Shown here in pieces: positions 24,874 to 33,780 of a stretch of 64,000 nucleotides of DNA. Below the pieces are notes generated by a model that searched no databases, had not been told where the DNA came from, and was given only the letters and a program-made list of their open reading frames with translations. The DNA comes from Kribbella soli. GTDB lineage: Bacteria > Actinomycetota > Actinomycetes > Propionibacteriales > Kribbellaceae. The DNA is taken from assembly GCF_004331345.1 (NCBI RefSeq), contig NZ_SJJZ01000001.1, forward strand, positions 558,001 through 622,000, read 5' to 3'. Every line of letters begins with the position of its first letter. Position 1 is the first letter of the stretch. The position numbers and the translations under genes were made by a program.

Positions 24874-25803
24874 TCAGGCATCTACGGCACTTTCGAGTTG
24901 CTCCGACTGCTGGTCGGGCGCGCTGTCTCGGGCGCGCCGACGCGCAACTACCAGGACGACGGCTCCAGGCAGAGTTGCGGCCAGCGCGAGTACGCCGTAC
25001 AACACCGCGACGGTGACGCCCAGCGTCGCGCCCAGCCCGACCGAGCTGAACGCCCATGCGGCCGCGCCCTCGCGCGGGCCCCAGCCTGCGATGTTCGTCG
25101 GCACCGCCGAGGCCGTCAGCACGACCAGTGCCAGAGGCAGCAACCGAGCCAGCGACACGTCCGCCCCGGTGGCTCGCACCGCGATCAGGAACACAGCGGC
25201 GTGGCCGACCACGGCGACGGTGGAGGCGACCAGGATGCCCGGCCAGGCCCGCGGCGCGAGGACCGCGTCGCGGAGGTCGCTGGTGAACGCGCGTCCGATC
25301 CGCGAGGAGAGGCGACGTCGGTTCAGGCAGAGGGGTACGGCGATCAGCGCCACAGCGGCGACGACCACGACCGTCACGGCGACCGACGGAACAAAGGAGC
25401 CAGCAGGCCAGGACAGCAGGAACAGCACGCCGACCGTCAGCACGATCTGTACCGCAAATCCCGACGCCCGCTCCCACGCGACCGCCCGCAGGCTCCGGCC
25501 CAGGTCGCCCACCTCGCGCCCGTGGCGCACAGCGCGGTGTACGTCGCCCATCACCCCGCCGGGCAGCGTGGAGTTGAGGAACTGGGACCGGTAGTACGCG
25601 GCCACCGCGGTGCTCAGCGGTATCTCGACGCCGAGCCCGCCCGCGACGAGCCTCCACCGCCATGCACAGCACAACGTGGTCAGCGACGTGATCGCGATGG
25701 CCGCGGCGAGCGGCCAACCCGTCGTCAGTCGGAGCCCGTCCAGCAGTGGACCCGTACCCACCCGCCACACGAGAACGGCGAGGATCACAGCGCCGCCTGC
25801 CAT
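24874..25803 (-). CDS. YbhN-like flippase family (lysylphosphatidylglycerol synthase TM region)
   Basis: Encodes about 309 aa, seven to eight hydrophobic helices, with the UPF0104 pattern: YYRSQFLNSTLPGGVMGDVHRA and AVPTNIAGWGPREGAAAWAF. Family members are lipid flippases or the membrane half of aminoacyl-phosphatidylglycerol synthases. I place the start at the ATG 25803; no SD is clear, and a start further upstream near 25890 (no ATG/GTG in frame seen) cannot be excluded. It is divergent from a CDP-alcohol phosphotransferase fusion, which suggests joint work on a membrane lipid or polymer. Confidence 0.8.
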   Translation of the reverse strand: MAGGAVILAVLVWRVGTGPLLDGLRLTTGWPLAAAIAITSLTTLCCAWRWRLVAGGLGVEIPLSTAVAAYYRSQFLNSTLPGGVMGDVHRAVRHGREVGDLGRSLRAVAWERASGFAVQIVLTVGVLFLLSWPAGSFVPSVAVTVVVVAAVALIAVPLCLNRRRLSSRIGRAFTSDLRDAVLAPRAWPGILVASTVAVVGHAAVFLIAVRATGADVSLARLLPLALVVLTASAVPTNIAGWGPREGAAAWAFSSVGLGATLGVTVAVLYGVLALAATLPGAVVLVVARRRARDSAPDQQSEQLESAVDA

Positions 25804-25920
25804 GCGCGCCCAGGTCCAGATGCTTCGGCTGATGGCGATTCCGATCTCGTAGTTGGAACCGGATGAACCGGTGCGACGCTGTTCTCGTATGACCGTCGTA
25901 CCCGCAGATACGGAGGCATT

Positions 25921-28212
25921 GTGCGTCTGGTTCAAGGTCGAGTGCGCAGCATCCTGACCGGCCAGCTCGCCGGCTTCGCTTGTCTGCTCGTGCTCCTCGG
26001 TGTGCTCGCGGCAACCACTGGCCTCGACGTCGCCGGCTGGGCGGCCGGCGTCGCCTCCGGAGCCGGCCTTGCCGCGCTGACCGCCCGCTCTATGGCGCAT
26101 CACCGTCGTGACGGGCTGGGGCCCGCGGACAGAGTGACACTGGCTCGCGCGGTCCTCGCCTGCGGGGTCGCGGCGCTCACGGCGGACTCGTTCGGCGGCC
26201 AGACGCCGGTGACGATTTTCGTGGCGATCTCGACGATCGCGCTGGTCCTCGACGGGGTGGACGGTCAGGTCGCTCGGCGTACCGGCACCGCTTCGGCGTT
26301 CGGCGCGCGCTTCGACATGGAAGTCGACTCGTTCCTCGTTCTGGTCCTGAGCGTGTACGTCGCACACACGATGGGCTGGTGGGTGATCGCATTCGGTGCA
26401 GCCCGCTACGTGTTCGTAGCTGCAGGCTGGGCGCTGCCATGGCTGCGCGGCTCGCTCCCGCCCCGCTACTGGGCCAAGGTCGTCGCCGCGATCGTGGGCA
26501 TCGCGCTGACCGTCGCGGCTGCCCGCATCCTGCCCGATGCCGTGACCACGGTGATGCTGCTGATCGCGCTGGGACTGCTGGCTGAGTCGTTCGGCCGTCA
26601 CACCTGGGGGCTCTGGCGCGTCGCCGGAGGCCCGCCGGGCACTCGTGCCACCGTGACGACGGCGCTGGCCGTGCTCCTGGTCTGGGCTGCGCTCCTCGTG
26701 CCGGACCACACCGGCGACCTGTCACCGGCCGCCTTCCTCCGGATCCCGCTCGAGGGCCTGGTGCTGATCGTCCTCGTCTGCGTACTGCCGTCGAGACTCG
26801 CGCGGATCCTCGCACTGATCAGCGGTCTCCTCGCCGGGGTGCTGATGATCACGCGGCTGCTCGACAGAGGCTTCTACTTCGCCTTCGACCGCCCCTTCCA
26901 CCCCGTCTACGACGCGGCGTACGCCGGCTCGGCGCTGGAGGTGCTCGGCGACTCGATCGGCCGCGTCGGCGCCCTCGCAGTCTTCATCGGAGCCGGAGTC
27001 CTCTGCGTGGCCCTGCTCGCCCTGCTGCCGCTGTCGGCAGTGCGGGTGACCCGGCTCGTGGCGAGACATCGGTGGCCGACGATCCGGGTCGTAGCCGTCC
27101 TGGCCGCGATCTCGATCGTGCCCGCGCTGACCGGCGCCTGGCCCGTACGACAGCTCGCCTCGGCCTCCGCAGCTCGGCTCGCCACGCAGGTCGGTGACGA
27201 CCTCCGCGACCAGCGGGAGTTCGTACGGGCGCTCGAGCAGGATCCCTTCCGCGACACCCCGGGCAACGACTTGCTGACCGGTCTGAGGGGCAAGGACGTG
27301 CTCCTCGTCTTCGTCGAGAGCTACGGACGCACGGCGCTCGACTCTCCTGTAGTCGGGTCGGCGCTCGAGGCCGGGGACCGGCGGCTGCAGCAGGCCGGCT
27401 TCTCCTCGCGCAGCGGCTTCCTCACTTCGCCGACCTTCGGCGGCATCAGCTGGCTGGCGCACTCCACCCTGCAGTCCGGGCTGTGGGTGAACAACCAGCA
27501 GCGGTACGACCACCTCGTCACCCTCGACCGGCTCACACTCACTGACGCGTTCGGTCGCGCCGGCTGGCGGACAGTCGCCGACGTACCGTCCAACAACAAG
27601 GACTGGTCGGTGGCGAAGAGGTACTACCACTACGACATGGTCTACGACCGCAGGAACGTGGGGTACGCCGGGCCGTCGTTCAGCTATGCCTCAATGCCTG
27701 ACCAGTACACCCTGGCCGCGCTCCAGCGGCTGGAGTTGGGGAAGCAGAACCGCGCTCCCGTCATGGCCGAGGTCGATCTGGTTTCCAGCCACACGCCCTG
27801 GGCACCGCTCCCCCGGCTCGTCGACTGGAGCCGGGTGGGTGACGGTTCGGTCTTCGACCCGATGCCGGCCGAGGGCGACTCGCCGGAAGACGTCTGGCGG
27901 CAGCCGGACCGGGTGAAGGCCGCGTATGCCCAGTCCATCGCGTACTCACTCGACGCCCTGACCTCATTCGTACAACAACTCCAGGACCCCAACCTGGTGC
28001 TCGTGGTCCTCGGCGACCATCAACCGGCCAGCATCGTGTCGGGAAACGGGGCGAGCCACGACGTACCGGTGAGCATCATCGCCGCCGACCCAGCCGTGAC
28101 GGATCGGGTAGCGGACTGGGGCTGGCGGGACGGGCTGCGGCCAAACACGGACGCACCGGTCTGGCCGATGGACACCTTCCGCGACCGCTTCCTCACCGCC
28201 TACGGCCGCTAG
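25921..28212 (+). CDS. CDP-alcohol phosphotransferase fused to sulfatase/LTA-synthase-like domain
   Basis: Encodes 763 aa. Residues about 60-235 hold the CDP-alcohol phosphotransferase motif with all four Asp (D111, D114, D132, D136), G115, A118-R119 and G128. Several hydrophobic helices follow to about 410. Residues about 455-763 are an alkaline-phosphatase-superfamily domain: VESYGRT (E466), TSPTFGG with candidate nucleophile Thr505 or Ser510, and GDHQP (D699, H700). One chain thus has a headgroup transferase and an extracytoplasmic phosphotransferase/hydrolase. GTG at 25921 with SD CGGAGG. Divergent from the flippase at 24874. Confidence 0.88.
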   Translation: MRLVQGRVRSILTGQLAGFACLLVLLGVLAATTGLDVAGWAAGVASGAGLAALTARSMAHHRRDGLGPADRVTLARAVLACGVAALTADSFGGQTPVTIFVAISTIALVLDGVDGQVARRTGTASAFGARFDMEVDSFLVLVLSVYVAHTMGWWVIAFGAARYVFVAAGWALPWLRGSLPPRYWAKVVAAIVGIALTVAAARILPDAVTTVMLLIALGLLAESFGRHTWGLWRVAGGPPGTRATVTTALAVLLVWAALLVPDHTGDLSPAAFLRIPLEGLVLIVLVCVLPSRLARILALISGLLAGVLMITRLLDRGFYFAFDRPFHPVYDAAYAGSALEVLGDSIGRVGALAVFIGAGVLCVALLALLPLSAVRVTRLVARHRWPTIRVVAVLAAISIVPALTGAWPVRQLASASAARLATQVGDDLRDQREFVRALEQDPFRDTPGNDLLTGLRGKDVLLVFVESYGRTALDSPVVGSALEAGDRRLQQAGFSSRSGFLTSPTFGGISWLAHSTLQSGLWVNNQQRYDHLVTLDRLTLTDAFGRAGWRTVADVPSNNKDWSVAKRYYHYDMVYDRRNVGYAGPSFSYASMPDQYTLAALQRLELGKQNRAPVMAEVDLVSSHTPWAPLPRLVDWSRVGDGSVFDPMPAEGDSPEDVWRQPDRVKAAYAQSIAYSLDALTSFVQQLQDPNLVLVVLGDHQPASIVSGNGASHDVPVSIIAADPAVTDRVADWGWRDGLRPNTDAPVWPMDTFRDRFLTAYGR

Positions 28213-28347
28213 CCGCCAACACGAGTGTCCCGTTTCCTGCCGACGTCCGACCTTGAGTTTGTGGGGCCGGTCGCCGGGTACCTGCGGAGTGGCTGGGGGC
28301 CTGGTATGTGGTCGTGAAGTACATGATCAGGATCAGGAGGCAGGGAC

Positions 28348-29274
28348 ATGGCCGGAACAGGCGTCGCGGGCAGACTGGTGAAGGCCTGGGGGACCGGGGT
28401 CAAGGACTTACCACGAAACACGTCCTGGCTGCTGTCGAAGGCGTTGACGCCGCTGGAGGCGACGAAGGACGCGGCCGGCGGCGCGACGCACGTGGCGGGG
28501 AGCGGACTGGTGGACATCGCTCGCCACGCGGGAGCTTCTGTCCTGGACGCGCTGCCCGTCGGCGACTCGATCGAACTCAGGCTTCAGCGCGCCAGAGCCG
28601 CGGCGGACGAGGCCCAGCAGGCGGAGGAGAAGGCAGTACGCGAGGCCGAGGAGGCGAAGGCGCGCAGCGACGAGGCGCGTCAGGTGGCCGAGCGATGCCG
28701 GGCGTACGTGCGCGACGTCGAACGGGAGCAGGCGCAGGAGGTCAGCGACAAGGTCTCCGAGGCCCGCCGTGAGGCCGATGCGCGGGTCGAGCGGGCTCGT
28801 GCTTCGGCGCAAGCGGACGCCGACCGCGTGGTGGAACGGGCGAAGGCGGAAGCGGACGACCGGGTCGCGAAGGCACGTGAGGAGGCCGAGGCGGCGCAGT
28901 CGAAGGCCAAGCAGACGATGGCCGACGCGACGGCCAGCCTTGCGGAGGCCAGGCGGCTGGCGGACGAGGCCACCGAAGCGACGAAGGCGGCTGCCGAGGA
29001 GGCACACCGACAGGCCGCGCAATTGGCCGCGAACGCCGATCGCGAGGCCAAGAGCGCCGACGAACGGGTCCGCGAGGCCGAGCGGGTCCGGTCTCGCGCC
29101 AGCACACGGCGCAAGCGCAACGGACGGACCGAAAGCGCCGCCGACCTCAACGAGATGACCAAGACGGACCTGCTGAACCTTGCGACGACCGAGGACGTCA
29201 AGGGCAGGTCGGCGATGAGCAAGACCGAACTGGTGACCGCCCTCAAACGCTCGACCGGAACGAAGCGGAACTAG
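28348..29274 (+). CDS. long coiled-coil protein with C-terminal Rho-N/SAP-like motif
   Basis: Encodes 308 aa. Residues 1-75 are amphipathic and hydrophobic-rich; about 75-255 is an almost uninterrupted Ala/Glu/Arg coiled coil; a basic linker (RKRNG) leads to 267-302, where MTKTDLLNLA and GRSAMSKTELVTALKR match the helix-extended-helix pattern of Rho N-terminal/SAP-like nucleic-acid-binding domains. SD AGGAGG 7 nt upstream of ATG 28348. First of three genes (29293, 29469). Function unknown; could be envelope or nucleoid structure. Confidence 0.85.
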   Translation: MAGTGVAGRLVKAWGTGVKDLPRNTSWLLSKALTPLEATKDAAGGATHVAGSGLVDIARHAGASVLDALPVGDSIELRLQRARAAADEAQQAEEKAVREAEEAKARSDEARQVAERCRAYVRDVEREQAQEVSDKVSEARREADARVERARASAQADADRVVERAKAEADDRVAKAREEAEAAQSKAKQTMADATASLAEARRLADEATEATKAAAEEAHRQAAQLAANADREAKSADERVREAERVRSRASTRRKRNGRTESAADLNEMTKTDLLNLATTEDVKGRSAMSKTELVTALKRSTGTKRN

Positions 29275-29292
29275 CGAGGAGTGGAGACGACC

Positions 29293-29472
29293 ATGGGACT
29301 GTTTCACAGGAAGAGCCGGTGGGAGCGGATTGTCGAGCCGATCGCGACCGGCGCGACGAAAGCGATGCGCCGTAGTGCCGTGCGCAACAGCCTTGCCGCC
29401 GCCGCTGCCGCGATCGGCATGAGCGCTGCCAGCGCGGCGGTCTCCTCACGGCGGCAGAAGGACAAGCGATGA
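29293..29472 (+). CDS. small basic hypothetical protein
   Basis: Encodes 59 aa, rich in Ala, Arg and Ser, with a weakly hydrophobic Ala-rich stretch (about 38-54). No known domain. ATG at 29293 has GGAG upstream; the in-frame GTG at 29281 would add four residues. Its stop overlaps the next start as ATGA, making it the middle gene of the coiled-coil operon. Confidence 0.7.
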   Translation: MGLFHRKSRWERIVEPIATGATKAMRRSAVRNSLAAAAAAIGMSAASAAVSSRRQKDKR

Positions 29473-29669
29473 AGCTGCGCAGTCTCGTGGTGTTCGGCGT
29501 GGGGTACGTGCTCGGGGCCAAGGCGGGACGTGAACGCTATGTACAGATGGTCGAAGCGGTCAAGACAGCGTCGCAGCGATTCGACGAGGCCCGCCGTCAA
29601 CGTGAAAAGCCTTCCCGAGCTGGGAGCGACGGGCTCGACAGCTATCTGGACGAGACCAGCCGGAACTAG
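29469..29669 (+). CDS. small YtxH-like membrane-associated protein
   Basis: Encodes 66 aa. The start MKLRSLVVFGVGYVLGAKAG followed by RERYVQMVEAVK is the widespread actinobacterial small protein with a short N-terminal helix and G-x-x-x-G-A-x-A-G-R-E-R-Y motif, related to YtxH-like proteins. Coupled to the preceding gene (ATGA). Function unknown; likely membrane-associated. Confidence 0.8.
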   Translation: MKLRSLVVFGVGYVLGAKAGRERYVQMVEAVKTASQRFDEARRQREKPSRAGSDGLDSYLDETSRN

Positions 29670-29962
29670 CACCCTGGCCGGCGGCGCTGTCGTACACACG
29701 TCGCTGGTCGCGCGACTGCTCGGACTGCGGCTCCTGACAGTTGAGGGGACGGTTCTGCTGGCACCGGTCTCGTACGGCGTCTCGCCGCCGGACACCCTGC
29801 GCACGCCGGACGCCCTGCGCACGCCTGCCCAACTGGACGCCACGATCGTGCCCAGGGGAATTGGAGCAAGGCTAGGCCCGTCGGCACGGTTGCTCGACGA
29901 GAGCATCGACGATCTGCGAGCTCTGGACCGCTGAACGCCGGAGAGGAGCTCGGCGCTCCTGA
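29670..29962. other. intergenic, no supported gene
   Basis: No frame here has a plausible start, SD and protein-like composition. It contains two copies of an 18-bp direct repeat (GCCGGAC-A/G-CCCTGCGCAC, 29788-29823). Confidence 0.5.
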
Positions 29963-30724
29963 TCAGAGGTGGCGGCGGGCGAGGTGGACATGGATCTGGC
30001 CGTCGATTTCCACGGTTTCGGGGAGGGTCTGGAGGGTTCGGCGGAAGACTTCGTCTCGGTCGGCGGGTGGGAGCATGACGTACGCCGAGACCGTCGAGAG
30101 TTGTCCGATGTAGTCGGCGGCGCTCATCGTCAGGCGTCGTTCGATCACCGCCTGACGGACGTCGGTGAACCACTCGGACTGCTGGAGCTCCGTGCCAGGC
30201 CATTGCATCGGGCGATCCTCGGGGGTGCCGTCGGGTGACGGGACACCGTCGTCCTGCAGGTACGGCGCACGTGCCGCCCGCGCGGCCTCCTTGAGGGCCG
30301 GGTCGGCGAGCTGGATCGGTACGCCGAACGAGGCAAACACGCCACCCGGCTGGACGAGTTCGGCCATGCGCTCCCACCGGCCTTCAGGGTTGGTCCAGTG
30401 GAGCGCGGCCGCCGAATACACCAGCTCGTACGACGAATCCAGCGGCAGGTCCTCGAATGCGGCTTGCACGGTTGGGACGTCTGCCGGCAGGTGTTTGCGC
30501 AGCTCCGCGAGCATGGCCGCGTCAGGCTCTGTCGCCGTGACCGCGATTCCTCCCTGCGCGAACAGGCGCGTCGCCTTGCCTGTCCCGGCGCCGATCTCGA
30601 GGGCGGTCCGGATCGGCGCACCGGCGTACGCCGTCACCAGATCGAGGAGTTCCACGGGGTACCCAGGCCGGAACCGTTCGTACGCCTCCGCCACTGTCCC
30701 AAAGCTCAACGCGCGCGCAACCAT
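29963..30724 (-). CDS. class I SAM-dependent methyltransferase
   Basis: Encodes 253 aa. ALEIGAGTGKAT is motif I, TATEPDAAM motif II, and SAAALHWTNPEGR the post-motif seen in Methyltransf_11/25 (UbiE-like, trans-aconitate methyltransferase-like) enzymes. Small-molecule substrate unknown. ATG at 30724 follows CAGGAT by 6 nt with no good SD (leaderless). Confidence 0.9.
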   Translation of the reverse strand: MVARALSFGTVAEAYERFRPGYPVELLDLVTAYAGAPIRTALEIGAGTGKATRLFAQGGIAVTATEPDAAMLAELRKHLPADVPTVQAAFEDLPLDSSYELVYSAAALHWTNPEGRWERMAELVQPGGVFASFGVPIQLADPALKEAARAARAPYLQDDGVPSPDGTPEDRPMQWPGTELQQSEWFTDVRQAVIERRLTMSAADYIGQLSTVSAYVMLPPADRDEVFRRTLQTLPETVEIDGQIHVHLARRHL

Positions 30725-30837
30725 GCCTGCATCCTGGCATCTTCCACACCACTACTGCTTGGCATTTTGTCGAGCCCGTCGGGGACCGCAACCCAACGAC
30801 CGTCGGCGCGGGCGCCGGCTATGAACAACTCACGGGG

Positions 30838-31275
30838 CTACACCGTGTGGGCGTAGCCCGGCTGATTGGTGTGGTCGCCGGCGTCGTCACCTGTGCTGTA
30901 CAGGCGGACTGTCAGCCCGTCTGGGTCGTAGACGTCGACCACCCAGCCACGGGTGCCACCCTTGATCCCGGAGTGTCGTACGCCGAGACCGTCGAAGTGC
31001 GCGATCCACGCCTCGGCGGCCGTACGGTCGGCAATCGCGAAGCTCACCGGGTCGAATCCGGCGTTGCCGACCGCGGCCTGCGCGTTCTGCCGCAGGGCTA
31101 CCGGGACGCCCGCACCGGGCAACCGCCCGCCGACGCCGCGTACGACGCCGTCGTCGTCAGGAAACTCCAGCTCGACGGTGTAGCCGAGCACCCGTTCGTA
31201 CCACTCGCGGCTGCGGGCCAGATCGCTGACCGGCAGCTTGACGTGGTGGATGCCGGTGAACCTCACATCTGCCAT
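30838..31275 (-). CDS. VOC family protein
   Basis: Encodes 145 aa, two beta-alpha-beta-beta-beta modules of the glyoxalase/bleomycin-resistance fold: GIHHVKLPVSDLARSREWYE and VDVYDPDGLTVRLY. Metal-binding His and Glu-like positions are partly present. ATG 31275 with GGGGGTAGGG upstream. Activity unknown. Confidence 0.88.
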   Translation of the reverse strand: MADVRFTGIHHVKLPVSDLARSREWYERVLGYTVELEFPDDDGVVRGVGGRLPGAGVPVALRQNAQAAVGNAGFDPVSFAIADRTAAEAWIAHFDGLGVRHSGIKGGTRGWVVDVYDPDGLTVRLYSTGDDAGDHTNQPGYAHTV

Positions 31276-31391
31276 CCCTACCCCCACACTCCGTTTGCAC
31301 CCGAAGGCCGAGCGCCGCAGCATCGCCCCCTGGATCCGACGAACCCGCCTCGAGCGTAGCAACTGCAACTCCGGCTGACGTGGAGTTGCGC

Positions 31392-32021
31392 TCAAATGCG
31401 CTGCTCTGCAGGGAAACCGGTCCAACGGAGGTCAGCGGGTAGGTGTTGCATGTCGTTGTAGACGAGGACCGAGGAGGGGCGGCCGGGGGCGTATCGGATG
31501 ACTGTCAGGGCGGCATTGCAGTGGTTGAGGCTTAGCCACCGCCAGTTCGGCGCGTCCATGGCATGTCCGACCAGCCAGCCGATCAGGAAGTTGTGGGTCA
31601 CCACTAGCTCGCGCCGTTCGTCCGCGCCGTCCACCGGACCGGCAAAGCGCTCCAGAGCCAGACGAGCAAGCTCAGGTCCGCGCTCGAGCTCCTCGGGTGT
31701 TGCCTGCTGGAGGAAGCGGAGCAGGTCGTCAGCCGACTCCGCCGGCAGCTCGTCCCTCTCCGGCACATACGGGACGTAGTCCCCAGCCACTTCCGAAACC
31801 TCAAGCGGGGCTTCCAACTCCAGTTCCTCCCGCACCAGACGCGCAGTCTGAACCGCCCGCGGAAGCGGACTGTGATGAACAGCGGCGAAAGGAACGTCTC
31901 CCAGCCGCCGCCCAAGCAACACCGCCTGCCGACGCCCCCGTTCGGTCAACCCACTCCCATCCGCCATCGCCTCACCATGCCTGACCAGGTAGAGGTAACG
32001 GGTACTGCGCTCACTCGTCAT
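31392..32021 (-). CDS. histidine phosphatase family protein
   Basis: Encodes 209 aa. LVRHGEA is the RHG catalytic motif, SPLPRAVQTA the second Arg, and VTHNFLIGWLV the second His, so all catalytic residues of phosphoglycerate-mutase-like phosphatases are present. ATG at 32021 has GAGGGTGG 8 nt upstream; GTG at 32033 is possible. Substrate unknown. Confidence 0.9.
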   Translation of the reverse strand: MTSERSTRYLYLVRHGEAMADGSGLTERGRRQAVLLGRRLGDVPFAAVHHSPLPRAVQTARLVREELELEAPLEVSEVAGDYVPYVPERDELPAESADDLLRFLQQATPEELERGPELARLALERFAGPVDGADERRELVVTHNFLIGWLVGHAMDAPNWRWLSLNHCNAALTVIRYAPGRPSSVLVYNDMQHLPADLRWTGFPAEQRI

Positions 32022-32087
32022 TGACTCGTCCACCCTCTACTGGACGCCGTCCGACCCACCCCGGTTCGCCGCCGCTGGCGACCGCGC

Positions 32088-33029
32088 TCAGTATTTCCAG
32101 GCTCCTAGTTGGTGGTTGTCGGTGTCGTGGATTACTAGTTGGCCGTGGCGGGTTGGTACGTCGAAGATCAGCCAGCCTGCGGTTTGTTCGCCTTGGTTGA
32201 GGATTGCCGCGGCCAGGGGTGGGTCGAAGGTGGTTGAGGTGACAATTGCGTCGCCGCTGTAGGTGGTGCCGTTGGCAACGGCGGTGATCTCGATCAGGTC
32301 TTGCTGGTCGATGAGGGCTCGTAGCGTCACGTACGCGCCCATGTACAAGCCATGTTCGGGCTGGTCGAAGTCGTCGCCGGTTGTGAACTTCAGACGCGTG
32401 ACGGTGACCTCCAGCTGGGCGGCGCCGGACTCGCCGTACACCGTCAGCTTGTCGCCGATCTTTCCGATCGAAGGTGGCGTCACCACCCACACCGTGGCGG
32501 GCTCGAAGTGCACGGTCCCGCCGAGGTCGTCGACCACGGTCTGGACGGCCTGTCGCTTGCCTGCCAAGGAGACGGTGCACGGGATCTTCCCGCCGACCTC
32601 GACGACCCGGATGAGCGGCGTACCGCAGTCGATCGAGGCACCCGCGGCCTGCGCCGGAAGCCTGGACCGGATCTCGGTGACGACCTTTCCGGTGTCGATG
32701 AGGGCCTTGGCCGGTTTGAGTTCGTAGGTGTAGTCGCCGTCGGTCACATGGCTCAACGTCACGGTCACCGGCAGTTGGGTGCCGGCCACATCGGCTGTGC
32801 ACTGGAAGGTCTTGCCCTCGGCGACTTTCACGTCCTTCGGGCAGGAGACAGCGCCGACCTGTATGTCGGGAACGTGCTCGCGCAGGTACGTCGTGACTGC
32901 CGCAGCCGTCCGGTCCGAATCGACCGTACCGCCCCCGACGGTGACCTCGGCCGAGCATCCCGCCAACACCGCAGCGAGCAGCGCCGCGGCCGATCGAGAC
33001 GACCTCTGTGAACTGGTGATTGCAGGCAC
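32088..33029 (-). CDS. lipoprotein with two DUF4333 domains
   Basis: Encodes 313 aa. A signal peptide ends in the lipobox LAGC at about 23-26. Two DUF4333-type units follow, each with a conserved Cys pair (VSCPKDV...FQC and IDCGTPL...IPC), then a beta-rich region (about 190-300) resembling telokin-like DUF4352. Expected at the outer face of the membrane; function unknown. GTG 33029. Confidence 0.85.
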   Translation of the reverse strand: MPAITSSQRSSRSAAALLAAVLAGCSAEVTVGGGTVDSDRTAAAVTTYLREHVPDIQVGAVSCPKDVKVAEGKTFQCTADVAGTQLPVTVTLSHVTDGDYTYELKPAKALIDTGKVVTEIRSRLPAQAAGASIDCGTPLIRVVEVGGKIPCTVSLAGKRQAVQTVVDDLGGTVHFEPATVWVVTPPSIGKIGDKLTVYGESGAAQLEVTVTRLKFTTGDDFDQPEHGLYMGAYVTLRALIDQQDLIEITAVANGTTYSGDAIVTSTTFDPPLAAAILNQGEQTAGWLIFDVPTRHGQLVIHDTDNHQLGAWKY

Positions 33030-33158
33030 GACGACCCCCCGCCATCTGAGATGGGCGGCGGCTCCCCCCGCGTCACGGTCCGCAGTCCTGGCTCAGGACG
33101 TTACTCCTCGCCGTACCTGGGAAGAAGGTCCTGTCCTGCCGTCGGGGATGATTGGCCG

Positions 33159-33743
33159 GTGTCGATCACCGCAAGCCATGAGCTGACTCCCGAAACGAAC
33201 ATTGGCCGCCCTGGCCGGCTGATTCTGCTGAACGGTACGTCGAGTTCCGGCAAGTCGAGCATCGCGGCGGAACTGCTCGGCTCGTTGGACGGCACCTGGT
33301 TTCATCTGGCGATCGACCAGTTCCATCGGATCCGGGCCAAGCGGGAGATGTCGGACGAGGCGTTCCTGTCCGTGTTCCAGCGAACGGTGCTCGGATTCCA
33401 CCGGGCCGTTGCCGGGATGGCTGCGGCGGGGAACGACGTGGTGGTGGATCACATCGTCGGTGAGAGGTGGCGGCTCGCGGATTGCCTGACGGTGTTCGGC
33501 GGGCTGCAGGTCCTGTTCGTCGGTGTTCGTTGCTCGCTGCCCGAACTCGAGCGACGCGAACGCGAGCGCGGCAACCGCACGATCGGCAGAGCCGCGGCGC
33601 AGTTCCCGATCGTCCACCAGCACGGCGTGTACGACGTGGAGGTGGACTCGGAACACAGCACCCCGGCCGAATGCGCTGCGATGATCCGCGACCGCCTCGA
33701 CGCAGGCGCACCGACAGCGTTCGATCGACTCCGAGCGATCTGA
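33159..33743 (+). CDS. chloramphenicol phosphotransferase-like kinase
   Basis: Encodes 194 aa. P-loop LLNGTSSSGKSS, then HLAIDQFHR with the putative catalytic Asp, and RCSLPELERRERERGNR match the CPT family (Streptomyces venezuelae-type 3'-O-phosphotransferase). Many relatives phosphorylate other small molecules, so resistance is not proven. GTG 33159 replaces longer upstream frames that lack conserved sequence. Confidence 0.85.
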   Translation: MSITASHELTPETNIGRPGRLILLNGTSSSGKSSIAAELLGSLDGTWFHLAIDQFHRIRAKREMSDEAFLSVFQRTVLGFHRAVAGMAAAGNDVVVDHIVGERWRLADCLTVFGGLQVLFVGVRCSLPELERRERERGNRTIGRAAAQFPIVHQHGVYDVEVDSEHSTPAECAAMIRDRLDAGAPTAFDRLRAI

Positions 33744-33745
33744 GC

Positions 33746-33776
33746 AAGGGCGCCCCCAGATCAGAGGCGCCCCTTT
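33746..33776. terminator. terminator between convergent genes
   Basis: AAGGGCGCC and GGCGCCCCTT pair around CCCAGATCAGA, ending in CTTTG, between stops at 33743 and 33781. Confidence 0.7.
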
Positions 33777-33780
33777 GGGT

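Noticed and set aside
29695..29934. Possible small gene after the YtxH-like protein
   Set aside because: No convincing start or SD, and composition is driven by an 18-bp direct repeat.
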